Below are positions 26,570 to 35,357 of a stretch of DNA of 64,000 nt, in pieces. Below the pieces are notes generated by a model, which did not search any database, had not been told where the DNA came from, and saw only the letters and a program-made list of their open reading frames with translations. Origin of the DNA: DASSQJ01 sp963730165 (lineage in GTDB: Bacteria; Actinomycetota; Actinomycetes; Actinomycetales; Dermatophilaceae). The stretch's first letter is position 1; each line of letters opens with the position of its first letter. A program made the position numbers and the translations under genes. The stretch lies in NCBI GenBank assembly GCA_963730165.1, contig CAVSQS010000002.1, forward strand, positions 248,001 to 312,000, given 5' to 3'.

Positions 26570-26596
26570 CACGCCGCGATCCGTAGGATGGGCCCG

Positions 26597-27289
26597 ATGA
26601 CCCCGTCCACGGCCGAGGAGCGCCTGGCCGCGCTGGCCACGCGGTGGTCGGCGGACCACGACCTGCGTGCGGTCTTCGCCGACTGCTACCGGGTGATGAC
26701 CGTGCGGATGAGCGAGGGAGTGGCCAGTGGGTCGTTCGAGGACGGCCGGTGGGTCGCCCGCCTCCGGGACCGGTTCGCGGAGTACTACTTCGACGCCCTT
26801 GCCGGCTACGACGGTGCGGCCGGGGCCCGTGCGTGCCCGCTGACGTGGACGGTGGCCCTCGACGCGTGCGCCCGGCCCGGGTGCCACCCGATGGAGGCGC
26901 TCCTGCTCGGCATCAACGCGCACATCAACCACGACCTCGCCCTCGCGCTCGTCGACGTCCTCGACGACTGGGACCACCTCGACGAGGAACGGCGCGCCGG
27001 CCGCCGCCGCGACCACGACCGGGTCAACGCGATCATCCGGTCGACGACCGACGAGGTCCAGCGCGACGTCGTCGCGGGGTGGTCGCCGGCCGCCGCGCGG
27101 CTCGACGCCCTGCTCGGCCGGGTCGACGAGTGGGCCTTCGGGGAGCTCGTCGAGCGGTGGCGCACCCAGGTGTGGGAGGACGCGATGAGGCTGGTCGCCC
27201 TCCCCGCCCCGGAGCGGCCTGCCGAGGCAGCGCGGATCGACGGTCGATCGCGGCGGATCGCCCGCATCATCGGGCTCGCGCCGGGGTGA
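26597..27289 (+). CDS. DUF5995 family protein
   Basis: A 230-residue soluble, mainly helical protein. The segment PMEALLLGINAHINHDLALALVDVL (His-x-Asn-His-Asp) is the conserved core of DUF5995; the histidines and aspartate suggest a metal site but no activity is known. I use ATG 26597 because AGGA lies eight bases upstream; ATG 26588 overlaps that site. It follows the MocR gene by 27 bp and may share its transcript. Confidence 0.7.
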   Translation: MTPSTAEERLAALATRWSADHDLRAVFADCYRVMTVRMSEGVASGSFEDGRWVARLRDRFAEYYFDALAGYDGAAGARACPLTWTVALDACARPGCHPMEALLLGINAHINHDLALALVDVLDDWDHLDEERRAGRRRDHDRVNAIIRSTTDEVQRDVVAGWSPAAARLDALLGRVDEWAFGELVERWRTQVWEDAMRLVALPAPERPAEAARIDGRSRRIARIIGLAPG

Positions 27290-27340
27290 CCGCCACGTCG
27301 GTGTCGCCCGATCTCGCCGCGACCGACCGCACGCGAGCGT

Positions 27341-27376
27341 GACGACGGCCCCCGGATGGTCTCGGGGGCCGTCGTC
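27341..27376. terminator. Strong bidirectional hairpin terminator
   Basis: Perfect 14-bp stem GACGACGGCCCCCG (27341-27354) and CGGGGGCCGTCGTC (27363-27376) with an 8-nt loop, in the 105-bp convergent gap between the DUF5995 and pirin genes. No T-run. The symmetry suits termination from both sides. Confidence 0.75.
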
Positions 27377-27394
27377 TGCGGTCGCGAGCGCGGC

Positions 27395-28369
27395 TCAGAG
27401 CACGTCGTGGCCGGGGTGCGGCTCGCTCGGGATCGTCCCGAGGCGGCCGGCCTGGAAGTCCTCGAAGGCCTGGACGAGCTCCGCACGGGTGTTCATGACG
27501 AAGGGCCCGTAGGCCGCGACGGGCTCCCTGATGGGGCGGCCGCCGAGGACGTAGAGGTCCAGGCTCGGGCTGCGGCTCTCCTGGGTCTCGTCGGCGCCCA
27601 CCTCGACGACGTCCCCGCCGCCGAGCACGGCGAGCTGCCCCATCCGGAGCGGCCGACGGTCGGGACCGACCGTGCCCCGCCCGTTGAGGGCGTAGACGAG
27701 TGCGTTGTACGCCGGGTTCCACGGCAGCCGCACACGAGCACCCGGCGTCACGGTCAGGTGGAGCACGGTGATGGGGGTGTGCGTGATGCCGGGACCCTCG
27801 TGACCGTCGAGCTCGCCCGCGATGACCCGCACGAGCGCGCCGCCGTCCGGGCTCGAGAGCAGCGCGACGTCACCGCCGCGGATGTCCTGGTAGCGCGGGG
27901 GCGACATCTTCTGCGCCCGGGGGAGGTTGACCCACAGCTGCAGCCCGTGGAACAGGCCACCGCTGACGACGAGCTCCTCCGGCGGAACCTCGATGTGGAG
28001 CAGGCCGGAGCCCGCCGTCATCCACTGGGTGTCGCCGTTGGTGATGACGCCCCCGCCACCGGTGGAGTCACGGTGCACGAAGGTGCCGTCGATGATGTAG
28101 GTGACGGTCTCGAAGCCGCGGTGAGGGTGCCAGGCCGTCCCCTTGGGCTCACCGGGCGCGTACTCCACCTCGCCCATCTGGTCCATGTGGATGAAGGGGT
28201 CGAGGGCGGCGAGGTCGACGCCGGCGAAGGCCCGCCGCACGGGGAACCCCTCGCCCTCGAACCCCGACGGTGCGGTGGTGACCGACCGGACGGGGCGTGA
28301 CACCGCCTCGGCCACGGGGTCGGTGACCCGGGGCAGGGCCAGGATGTTCTCGACGGTCACGGCCGGCAT
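27395..28369 (-). CDS. Pirin family protein
   Basis: A 324-residue bicupin. The N-terminal cupin has the iron-site pattern of pirins: FIHMDQMGEVEY followed by WHPHRGFETVTYII, HRDSTGGGG and a later HIEVPPEE. The C-terminal cupin is more degenerate. Some pirins are quercetinases, others bind transcription factors or metabolic enzymes; which applies here cannot be told. ATG 28369 is preferred since AAGGAG lies ten bases upstream; GTG 28378 is an alternative. An AT-rich dyad upstream (28431-28442) may be its operator. Confidence 0.9.
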   Translation of the reverse strand: MPAVTVENILALPRVTDPVAEAVSRPVRSVTTAPSGFEGEGFPVRRAFAGVDLAALDPFIHMDQMGEVEYAPGEPKGTAWHPHRGFETVTYIIDGTFVHRDSTGGGGVITNGDTQWMTAGSGLLHIEVPPEELVVSGGLFHGLQLWVNLPRAQKMSPPRYQDIRGGDVALLSSPDGGALVRVIAGELDGHEGPGITHTPITVLHLTVTPGARVRLPWNPAYNALVYALNGRGTVGPDRRPLRMGQLAVLGGGDVVEVGADETQESRSPSLDLYVLGGRPIREPVAAYGPFVMNTRAELVQAFEDFQAGRLGTIPSEPHPGHDVL

Positions 28370-28430
28370 CGTGCTCACGCTCCTTCGTGCTCCATCCTCC
28401 GCGGCGGAGGCGTGCCGGGTCCAACAGTAG

Positions 28431-28442
28431 TTGATGCTTCAA
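28431..28442 (-). promoter_or_regulatory. TTGA-N4-TCAA dyad upstream of pirin gene
   Basis: TTGATGCTTCAA sits in a local AT-rich island (28422-28450), about 60 bases upstream of the pirin start. Bacterial pirin genes are often controlled by MarR-type electrophile sensors that bind TTGA/TCAA dyads. No regulator gene is adjacent, so the assignment is tentative. Confidence 0.35.
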
Positions 28443-28530
28443 TCATTCCCGGAAGCGGGCGAAGGCGTCGAGGACGAAGGCCATGACCCCCGCCTCGTGG
28501 CAGCGACCCTGGCGCCCTTCGCACCGGACC

Positions 28531-29403
28531 TCAGCCGGGCAGGTGGGCGGTGAGCCACGCGATGATGTCGGCGGTCACCTCGTCGCGGTTGGTCTCGTTG
28601 AGGATCTCGTGGCGGGCACCCGGGTACACGGTGACGGTGACGTCGGCGAGCCCGGCCTCGCGGTAGCGCTGCCCGAGCAGCTCGACGAGCTGGCCACCGC
28701 CGGCCAACGGATCGTCGCTTCCGGAGGCGATGAGCACCGGGAGGTCGCTCCGGATGCCGGCGAGCACGGACTGGTCGGCCAGCCGCGGGCCGGAGGCGAA
28801 GAGCATCGGGACGGTCTCCGGCGGGGTCTCGAAGCCGCACCACGGGTCGGCCACGTACGCGTCGACCTCGGCCTCGTCGCGCGAGAGCCACTCGAAGCCG
28901 GTGCGGTGCTCGAAGCCGGCGTTGAACGCCTCGAGACCGGCCGGCTGCGGGGCCTCGGCCATGCCGGCCGCGAGCACGTCGAGGGCGGTGGACCCGGTGA
29001 GGACGACGCCGGTCCACACGTCCGACCGGTCGACGATCGCGGCCTGGGCGGCGAACGAGCCCATCGAGTGACCGAGGAGGAACACGGGGAGGCCGGCGTG
29101 CTGCTGCGCCACGGCCTCGCCGTACTGGACGACGTCGGCGACGAGCCCGTCGAACCCGGCCGGGCCGAAGTCGCCGAGCGCCGCCTGCCCCGTGGCCCCG
29201 TGGCCGCGGTGGTCGGTGGCGTGGACGACGAGGCCGGAGGCGTTCAGGGCTCGGGCGACGCGGCCGTACCTCAGCGCGTGCTCGGCCAGCCCGTGGGCGA
29301 TCTGGACCACGCCGACCGGTGCGGGACCGGCATCGGCCCAGGTGTGGGTGACGACCTCGGTGCCGTCGGCGGAGGAGGTGAAGGACGACGTCGTGGGCTC
29401 CAT
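28531..29403 (-). CDS. Alpha/beta hydrolase, monoacylglycerol-lipase type
   Basis: A 290-residue serine hydrolase. The oxyanion motif is IAHGLAEHALRY (about 35-46), with HATDHRGHGAT downstream. The nucleophile Ser is in LLGHSMGSFAA, the acid Asp probably in IASGSDDPLAG, and the His in YPGARHEILNE. This set is typical of the serine aminopeptidase S33/monoglyceride-lipase subgroup. No signal peptide, so probably cytosolic lipid-ester turnover. Isolated between pirin and a 247-bp gap before mnmA. Confidence 0.88.
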   Translation of the reverse strand: MEPTTSSFTSSADGTEVVTHTWADAGPAPVGVVQIAHGLAEHALRYGRVARALNASGLVVHATDHRGHGATGQAALGDFGPAGFDGLVADVVQYGEAVAQQHAGLPVFLLGHSMGSFAAQAAIVDRSDVWTGVVLTGSTALDVLAAGMAEAPQPAGLEAFNAGFEHRTGFEWLSRDEAEVDAYVADPWCGFETPPETVPMLFASGPRLADQSVLAGIRSDLPVLIASGSDDPLAGGGQLVELLGQRYREAGLADVTVTVYPGARHEILNETNRDEVTADIIAWLTAHLPG

Positions 29404-29650
29404 CCCCCGATCATGGCACCGACGTCCGCCGACCGGCTCGGGCGAGGACCGGCGTCACACCGCCGACGGGCGCGGCCTCGCCCCTGCCTGCGCGATGCGC
29501 CCTCCGCCGCCGGCCACGGCGCAGTCGAGGTGGTGATCTCGACGTCTACTGCGGCGCAGGTCGGGGGTGGGACGAGGGCCACGGCGAGGAGGTGGGAGGA
29601 GGAGAATAGCGGGAACCGGCCAGCGCCGCGAGGGGCTCCCGGAGGGGGTG
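29404..29650. other. 247-bp intergenic region, no gene recognised
   Basis: Lies between the start of the alpha/beta hydrolase gene and the end of mnmA, both on the minus strand. I see no tRNA, no clear promoter and no convincing coding frame; open frames crossing it are arginine/proline-rich shadows. It should hold the hydrolase promoter and the mnmA transcript end. Confidence 0.5.
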
Positions 29651-30745
29651 TCAGGCGGCGCGGTCGGTCCTCGTGATCGTCGCCGAGCCGACGACCCTGG
29701 TGCCCTCGTAGAGGACCACCGACTGCCCGGGGGCGACGCCCCGCACGCGCCGCCCGAGCCGCACCGTGATGCGTGCGGCCTCGTCGGCCGCGTCGGTGAC
29801 GGCGACGGCCGGCACCTCCTCACCGTGAGCGCGCATCTGAGCGCCGACCTCGACCTCCGCGGCCGGGGCCGGGCCGCACCACCTCAGGTGGGTGCCCTCG
29901 ACGACGTCGATGCCGAGCAGCTCCGCGGTCCCGACGAGCACCCGGTTGCGCCTGGCGTCGACCTCGACGACGTAGCGCGGCTCGCCGTCGAGGCGGGAGC
30001 GGTCGATCCCGAGCCCACGTCGTTGACCGACGGTGAACCCGTGCGCGCCCGCGTGCCCGCCGACGACCTCGCCCGACGCCGCGTCGACGAGCTCCCCCGG
30101 CCGCTCCCCGAGACGTCCGGAGAGGAAGCCGCGGGTGTCGCCGTCGGGCACGAAGCAGATGTCGTGGCTGTCGGGCTTGCGCGCGACCGAGAACCCCCGG
30201 GCTGCCGCCTCCTCACGGACCTCCGGCTTGGTCGAGCCCCCCAGGGGGAAGAACGCCCGGCTCAGCTGCTCCTCGTCGAGGACGCCGAGGACGTAGGACT
30301 GGTCCTTGGCGGGGTCCACGGCCCGGTGCAGCTCCCTGCCCCGGGTTCCCTCGACGACCCGGGCGTAGTGCCCCGTCGCCACGCCGTCGAACCCGAGCGC
30401 GACGGCCTTGTCGAGCAGCCCGGAGAACTTGATCCGCTCGTTGCACCGCAGGCAGGGGTTCGGCGTCCGCCCGGCGGCGTACTCGGCGACGAAGTCGTCG
30501 ACGACGTCGCGCTCGAACCGCGCCGCGAGGTCCCAGACGTAGAAGGGGATGCCGAGCCGGTCGGCCACCCGCCGGGCGTCCCCGGCGTCCTCGAGCGTGC
30601 AGCAGCCACGCGCCGACTCCCGGAGCGTGGCGGCCGACCGCGAGAGCGCGAGGTGGACCCCCACGACCTCGTGGCCGGCGTCGATCATCCGGGCCGCGGC
30701 GACGGCGGAGTCGACCCCACCGGACATCGCGGCGACGACGCGCAT
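29651..30745 (-). CDS. mnmA: tRNA 2-thiouridine(34) synthase MnmA
   Basis: A 364-residue ATP-dependent thiouridylase that thiolates U34 of tRNA-Lys, -Glu and -Gln. The PP-loop is VVAAMSGGVDSAVAA (3-17). The catalytic cysteines are in TPNPCLRCN and DSHDICFVPDGD. ATGHYAR and FTVGQRRGLGI are also conserved. The start ATG at 30745 overlaps the iscS stop (TGATG), so sulfur donor and thiolase are translationally coupled. Confidence 0.97.
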   Translation of the reverse strand: MRVVAAMSGGVDSAVAAARMIDAGHEVVGVHLALSRSAATLRESARGCCTLEDAGDARRVADRLGIPFYVWDLAARFERDVVDDFVAEYAAGRTPNPCLRCNERIKFSGLLDKAVALGFDGVATGHYARVVEGTRGRELHRAVDPAKDQSYVLGVLDEEQLSRAFFPLGGSTKPEVREEAAARGFSVARKPDSHDICFVPDGDTRGFLSGRLGERPGELVDAASGEVVGGHAGAHGFTVGQRRGLGIDRSRLDGEPRYVVEVDARRNRVLVGTAELLGIDVVEGTHLRWCGPAPAAEVEVGAQMRAHGEEVPAVAVTDAADEAARITVRLGRRVRGVAPGQSVVLYEGTRVVGSATITRTDRAA

Positions 30746-31923
30746 CAGGCCAGCCCGTTCGCCCGCCGCGCCCGCTCGACCACCCCGGGGAGGGCGGCGA
30801 GGAAGGCATCGACGTCGGCGTCGGTCGACGTGTGGCCGAGCGAGAGGCGCAACGCACCCCGGGCCTCGGTCTCGGTGTACCCCATGGCGAGCAGCACGTG
30901 GCTCGGCTGCGGCACGCCGGCCTGGCAGGCCGACCCGGTGCTGCACTCGACACCCGCCGCGTCCAGCAGGTAGAGGAGTGAGTCACCCTCGCACCCGGGG
31001 ACGAGCAGGTGGGCGTTGCCCGGCAGGCGCCGGGTGGCGTCGCCGGCGGACCAGCACCCGCTCACCGTGATGCCGAGGTCGAGGGCCAGGGCGCCCTCGA
31101 TGAGCCGGTCCCGCAGGCCGAGGACCCGCTTGGCCTCGACGTCACGCACCGTCACGGCCTCCTCGAGGGCGACCGCGAAGGCGTGGATGCCGGCCGCCGC
31201 GAGGGTGCCGCTGCGCACCTGGCGCTCCTGGCCGCCGCCGTGGGCGATGGGGACGAGCGGGGCGTCGCGTCGGGCGAGGAGCGCACCCACGCCGACGGGT
31301 CCGCCGAGCTTGTGGGCACTCACCGTCATCAGGTCGGCGCCACTCTCGTCGAAGCGGACCGGGAGGTGGGCAACCGCCTGGACGGCGTCGGTGTGGAACG
31401 GCACCCCGTGCTCGCGGGCCACGGCGGCGAGCTCGGTGACCGGCTGGACGGTACCGACCTCGTTGTTGGCCCACATGACGCTCGCGACGGCCACCCCGCC
31501 CGGCTCGAGCGCCGCGCGCAGAGCGTCGACGGCGACGTGCCCGCAGCGGTCGGCCTCGAGCCAGGTGACGGGGACACCGCGGCTCTCCTCGAGGTACTCG
31601 ACCGGGTCGAGGACGGCGTGGTGCTCGATGGCACTGGTGACGATGCGCTGCAGCCCGGGGTCGGCGGCGCGGCGGCCGAGCCAGGTGCCCTTGAGCGCGA
31701 GGTTGTCGGCCTCGGTGCCCCCGGAGGTGAAGATCACCTCCGAGGGCCGCGCACCGAGCACGTCGGCGATCCGCTCGCGCGCCTCCTCGACGACGGCGCG
31801 TGCAGCGCGGCCCGAGGTGTGCAGCGACGAGGGGTTGCCGACGCGGGCCGACTGCTCGGTCAGCGCCTCGAGCGCGGCGGGGAGCATGGGCGTCGTCGCC
31901 GCGTGGTCGAGGTAGGCGGTCAC
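30745..31923 (-). CDS. iscS: Cysteine desulfurase (IscS/NifS family)
   Basis: A 392-residue fold-type I PLP enzyme. It opens with YLDHAATTPM; the PLP Lys is in TVSAHKLGGPVGVGAL and the persulfide Cys in ECSTGSACQAG. It delivers cysteine sulfur, most directly to the adjacent MnmA. GTG 31923 gives the standard N-terminus. It lies downstream of the etf genes, but strong hairpins at 32008-32062 separate it, so it probably has its own promoter. Confidence 0.95.
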   Translation of the reverse strand: MTAYLDHAATTPMLPAALEALTEQSARVGNPSSLHTSGRAARAVVEEARERIADVLGARPSEVIFTSGGTEADNLALKGTWLGRRAADPGLQRIVTSAIEHHAVLDPVEYLEESRGVPVTWLEADRCGHVAVDALRAALEPGGVAVASVMWANNEVGTVQPVTELAAVAREHGVPFHTDAVQAVAHLPVRFDESGADLMTVSAHKLGGPVGVGALLARRDAPLVPIAHGGGQERQVRSGTLAAAGIHAFAVALEEAVTVRDVEAKRVLGLRDRLIEGALALDLGITVSGCWSAGDATRRLPGNAHLLVPGCEGDSLLYLLDAAGVECSTGSACQAGVPQPSHVLLAMGYTETEARGALRLSLGHTSTDADVDAFLAALPGVVERARRANGLA

Positions 31924-32007
31924 AGGTGAGCAGTCTACGTTTCGCGGGCGGCCCCGACGTCCGGGGCGCCCGGGGCGGAGGAGCCCGTCGAACCCCGGCC
32001 GCCCGGC

Positions 32008-32044
32008 ACACCACTGCGCCGTCACGCGGACGGCGCAGTGGTGT
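32008..32044. terminator. Strong hairpin terminator after etfA
   Basis: Perfect 16-bp stem ACACCACTGCGCCGTC (32008-32023) and GACGGCGCAGTGGTGT (32029-32044) with a 5-nt loop, downstream of the etfA stop and upstream of iscS on the minus strand. A second hairpin, CGCCCACC/GGTGGGCG, follows at 32045-32062. Together they should end the etf transcript. Confidence 0.8.
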
Positions 32045-32074
32045 CGCCCACCGTGGTGGGCGGGGCTGCTGGGG

Positions 32075-33031
32075 TCAGCCCTTGCGCTTCTTCACCTCGT
32101 CGGTGGCCTGCGGCAGGACCGAGAAGAGGTCGCCGACGACACCGAAGTCGACGAGCTCGAAGATCGGCGCCTCCTCGTCCTTGTTGACGGCGACGATCGT
32201 CTTCGACGTCTGCATGCCGGCGCGGTGCTGGATGGCCCCCGAGATGCCCGCGGCCACGTAGAGCTGGGGCGAGACCTGCTTGCCCGTCTGGCCGATCTGG
32301 GCACTGTGCGGGTACCAGCCGGCGTCGACGGCGGCGCGGCTGGCGCCGACCGCGGCACCGAGCGCGTCGGCGAACGCCTCGACGGAGCCGAAGTCGCCGC
32401 CCGTGCCGCGGCCACCGGCCACGACGATGGCGGCCTCGGTGAGCTCGGGCCGGCCGGTCGCCTTCTTCGGCTGGCTGTCGGTGATCCTGGCAGCCTTCGC
32501 GGCGTCGCTGATTGCGACGTCGACGGCCTCGGCGGTGCCCGCCGCGGGCGCGGCCTCGATCCCCACCGAGTTGGGCTTGAGACAGATGACGGGGGTGCCG
32601 TGCGTCACCTTGGCGGTCACCGTGTACGAGCCGGCGAAGACCGACTGGGTCGTCTCGATGCCGCTCTCGCCCCTGGCGACGTCGACGGCGTCGGTCACCA
32701 GGCCCGAGCCGGTCTTGACCGCGAGGCGTGCCGCGATCTCCTTGCCCGCCGCGTTGCTCGGGATGAGCACGGCCGCCGGCGACGTCTTCTCGACGAGCGC
32801 CGCGAGCACCTCGGCCTGGGGTGCGACCAGGTAGGAGGCGGCCTCGGCGTCGTCGACGACGTAGACCTTGTGAGCGCCGTACTTGGCGAGGGTCACCTGG
32901 GCCCTTTCGGCGCCCGGACCGATGTGCACCGCGGAGGGCTCGCCGAGGCGGCGGGCCGCGGTGAGCAGCTCGGCGGTCGCCTTGCGGAGCCGGCCGCCGG
33001 CGTGGTCGACGAGAACGAGTACTTCAGCCAT
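32075..33031 (-). CDS. etfA: Electron transfer flavoprotein subunit alpha
   Basis: A 318-residue FAD-binding subunit. The C-terminal FAD domain motif is PQLYVAAGISGAIQHRAGM (about 265-283), followed by IVAVNKDEEAPIFELVDFGVVGD. The N-terminal half is the usual adenine-nucleotide-like fold. With EtfB it carries electrons from acyl-CoA and other dehydrogenases to the respiratory chain. It follows etfB by 35 bp in the usual order. Confidence 0.96.
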   Translation of the reverse strand: MAEVLVLVDHAGGRLRKATAELLTAARRLGEPSAVHIGPGAERAQVTLAKYGAHKVYVVDDAEAASYLVAPQAEVLAALVEKTSPAAVLIPSNAAGKEIAARLAVKTGSGLVTDAVDVARGESGIETTQSVFAGSYTVTAKVTHGTPVICLKPNSVGIEAAPAAGTAEAVDVAISDAAKAARITDSQPKKATGRPELTEAAIVVAGGRGTGGDFGSVEAFADALGAAVGASRAAVDAGWYPHSAQIGQTGKQVSPQLYVAAGISGAIQHRAGMQTSKTIVAVNKDEEAPIFELVDFGVVGDLFSVLPQATDEVKKRKG

Positions 33032-33066
33032 GTCCTGTCCTTTGCGTGTGTCAGTCGGCGGCGGGC

Positions 33067-33858
33067 TCAGAGGAACTTGCGTCCGACGAGGAACTCGGCG
33101 AGCTTCGCGCCGCCGTCCCCCTCGTCGGTGACGACCTCACCCTGGGTGCGCGGCGGGCGCTTGGCGAACGCGACGACCTCGGTCCACGCGGCGCCGAGGC
33201 CGACCTGGTCCGCGTCGACGCCGAGGTCGGCGAGGCTCCACGTCTCGACCGGCTTCTTCTTGGCCGCCATGATCCCCTTGAACGAGGGGTAGCGCGGCTC
33301 GTTGATCTGGTCGGTGACCGACACGAGGGCCGGCAGTGCCGCCTCGACGGTCTCGGACGCGGTGTCACCGTCGCGACGGATCGTCACGGTGCCGTCGCCG
33401 AAGGTGAGCTCGGAGGCGTAGGTGACCTGCGGCAGCCCGAGCCGCTCGGCCATCATGGCCGGGACGACGCCCATGTCGCCGTCGGTCGAGGACATCCCGG
33501 TGAGGACCAGCTCGGGTGAGCCGTCGGTGGCCTTGCGCACGGCCTCGGCGAGGACCAGCGAGGTCGCGACGGCGTCGGAGCCGTGGATGGCCTCGTCCTG
33601 GACGTGGACGCCCTTGTCGGCGCCCATCTGGAGGGCCTTCTTGATGGCGTCGGCAGCCGCGGCCGGGCCGACGGTGAGCACCGTGACCTCGCCCTCGCCC
33701 CGCGCCTCGACGATCTTGAGCGCCTCCTCGACGGCGTACTCGTCGAGCTCGGACAGCAGGCCGTCCACGGCCTCGCGATCGACGGTGCTGTCGGAGTCAC
33801 GGAACGTCCGCTCTGCCTGGGCGTCGGGGACGTACTTGACGCAGACGACGATGTTCAT
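33067..33858 (-). CDS. etfB: Electron transfer flavoprotein subunit beta
   Basis: A 263-residue subunit that binds AMP. The start MNIVVCVKYVPD is the canonical N-terminus and fixes the ATG at 33858. ALQMGADKGVHV and GMSSTDGDMGVVPAMMAERLG are conserved. It is the first gene of etfBA. A TetR-like dyad lies 90-107 bp upstream of its start. Confidence 0.96.
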   Translation of the reverse strand: MNIVVCVKYVPDAQAERTFRDSDSTVDREAVDGLLSELDEYAVEEALKIVEARGEGEVTVLTVGPAAAADAIKKALQMGADKGVHVQDEAIHGSDAVATSLVLAEAVRKATDGSPELVLTGMSSTDGDMGVVPAMMAERLGLPQVTYASELTFGDGTVTIRRDGDTASETVEAALPALVSVTDQINEPRYPSFKGIMAAKKKPVETWSLADLGVDADQVGLGAAWTEVVAFAKRPPRTQGEVVTDEGDGGAKLAEFLVGRKFL

Positions 33859-33947
33859 GCCTGCCTCGTCCTCTTCCTGTCGTGGGAGTGAGGGCACGCC
33901 GGGGCGTCCGGCGCGCGCGCTCGTGGTCAGCGACCATCTTCTCAGCA

Positions 33948-33965
33948 GGTGAGCGCTCGTTCACC
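33948..33965. promoter_or_regulatory. TetR-like dyad in etfB/DUF2254 divergent region
   Basis: GGTGAGCGCTCGTTCACC: arms GGTGA/TCACC, and an inner imperfect half-site pair TGAGCGC/TGAACGA (two mismatches). This resembles operators of TetR fatty-acid regulators in actinobacteria. It lies in the 201-bp divergent gap between etfB and the DUF2254 gene. No regulator gene is nearby, so this is tentative. Confidence 0.3.
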
Positions 33966-34059
33966 ATCCGTCGAGCGTGACGGTCACCACCCCTGCTCCG
34001 GGAACAGGCGCCGGCCCGGGCGGCGCCGGGCAGGCACCGCATCTGACAGGATCGGTGCC

Positions 34060-35355
34060 GTGAGCAGCGAGGACGCCGTCGGGCCGGGCACGGTACGGCG
34101 CACCGTCGGACCGGTGGGCGACCCCCACACCGTCGGCTGGTGGGAGAAGCTGTGGCGTCCGTTCTGGGCGGTCCCCTCGACGATCAGCCTCGCTGCGGTG
34201 CTCACCGCGCTCCTGTTGGCGTGGGTGGACGAGCGCCTCGGCGACGGCGTCCCCTTCCTCTTCGGCGGCAACGCGGACTCCGCGCGCAGCCTGCTCAGCA
34301 CGATCGCGAGCGCGATGATCTCGGTGACCGGTCTCGTGTTCTCGATCACGATGGTCGTCATGCAGCTGGCGAGCAGCCAGTTCACGCCACGGCTGCTCGG
34401 CACCTTCCTCGGCAGCCGGATCACGCAGGTGACGCTCGGCGTCTTCACCTCCTCCTTCCTCTTCGCGTTCGTCGTCCTGCGCGACGTCCGCGGCGGCCCG
34501 GACCCGTACGTCCCTCAGCTGTCGGTGACGGTGGCCTTCGTCCTCGTCCTCGCGAGCGTGGCGATGTTCTTCGCGTTCATCCACCACATCACCGTGTCGA
34601 TCCAGGTGGGGCAGGTCATCGACCGCATCGCCCGCGCCACCGTCGCGGCCCTCGAGGAGGGCCCGGACGCCGAGTGGGACGACGCGTCACCGCTCCCGCC
34701 GTCGTGGTCGCAGCAGCCGGGCCCGTCGCTCGTCGTCACGACCGGCGAGCGGCACGGCGTGGTCCAGCGGATCCACTACTCGCACCTCGTCGAGCACGCC
34801 CAGCGGGCGGGCGTCGTCGTCGAGCTGCTGGCCCGGCCGGGCGACGTGCGGCACACCGGTCAGGACCTCGCCGTCGTCCACGGGGCACGGAGCGGCGACG
34901 AGGTCGTCGACCACGTGCGCGCCGCCGTCGGACTCGGCAAGGACCGCAGCCTCCAGCAGGACCCGGAGTTCGGGGTGCGCCAGCTCGTCGACATCGCCGA
35001 GCGCGCCCTCTCCCCGGGCATCAACGACCCCACGACGGCGGTCCAGGTCCTCGACGAGCTGCACCGGATCCTGCGCGTCGCCGCCGCCCGCCCGGACCGC
35101 TCGGCCCACCTCGTCGACGGCGGGGGCGCCGTGCGCGTCATCGACCGGCCGACGACCTTCGCCCGGCTCCTGGACCTCGCCCTCGACGAGGTGGCGCACT
35201 ACGGGGCGGACACCCTGCAGGTGCCGCGGCACCTGCAGGACCTCCTCGACGACGTCGAGCAGATGGCCCGCCCGGAGCACGCCGCCCTCGTCGCGGCCAA
35301 GCGCGCCGACCTCGCGAGCCGCCACGGCGGACGGCACGCCGACCCGACGGCCTAG
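34060..35355 (+). CDS. DUF2254 domain-containing membrane protein
   Basis: A 431-residue protein. Four helices cluster in the N-terminal half: ISLAAVLTALLLAWV, ISVTGLVFSITMVVMQLA, LGVFTSSFLFAFVVL and LVLASVAMFFAFIHHI. A large soluble C-terminal domain follows, including DIAERALSPGINDPTTAVQVLDEL, the signature of DUF2254. Function is unknown in the family. GTG 34060 has AGGA eight bases upstream. The helix-boundary segment SSQFTPRLLGTFLGS is also conserved. It is convergent with the enoyl-CoA hydratase, with 2 bp between stops. Confidence 0.88.
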   Translation: MSSEDAVGPGTVRRTVGPVGDPHTVGWWEKLWRPFWAVPSTISLAAVLTALLLAWVDERLGDGVPFLFGGNADSARSLLSTIASAMISVTGLVFSITMVVMQLASSQFTPRLLGTFLGSRITQVTLGVFTSSFLFAFVVLRDVRGGPDPYVPQLSVTVAFVLVLASVAMFFAFIHHITVSIQVGQVIDRIARATVAALEEGPDAEWDDASPLPPSWSQQPGPSLVVTTGERHGVVQRIHYSHLVEHAQRAGVVVELLARPGDVRHTGQDLAVVHGARSGDEVVDHVRAAVGLGKDRSLQQDPEFGVRQLVDIAERALSPGINDPTTAVQVLDELHRILRVAAARPDRSAHLVDGGGAVRVIDRPTTFARLLDLALDEVAHYGADTLQVPRHLQDLLDDVEQMARPEHAALVAAKRADLASRHGGRHADPTA

Positions 35356-35357
35356 CG

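Noticed and set aside
28443..28530. A short minus-strand frame ending GVMAFVLDAFARFRE just downstream of the alpha/beta hydrolase
   Set aside because: Its ending looks protein-like, but the frame is very short, begins within the hydrolase gene, and has no ribosome site or recognised family.
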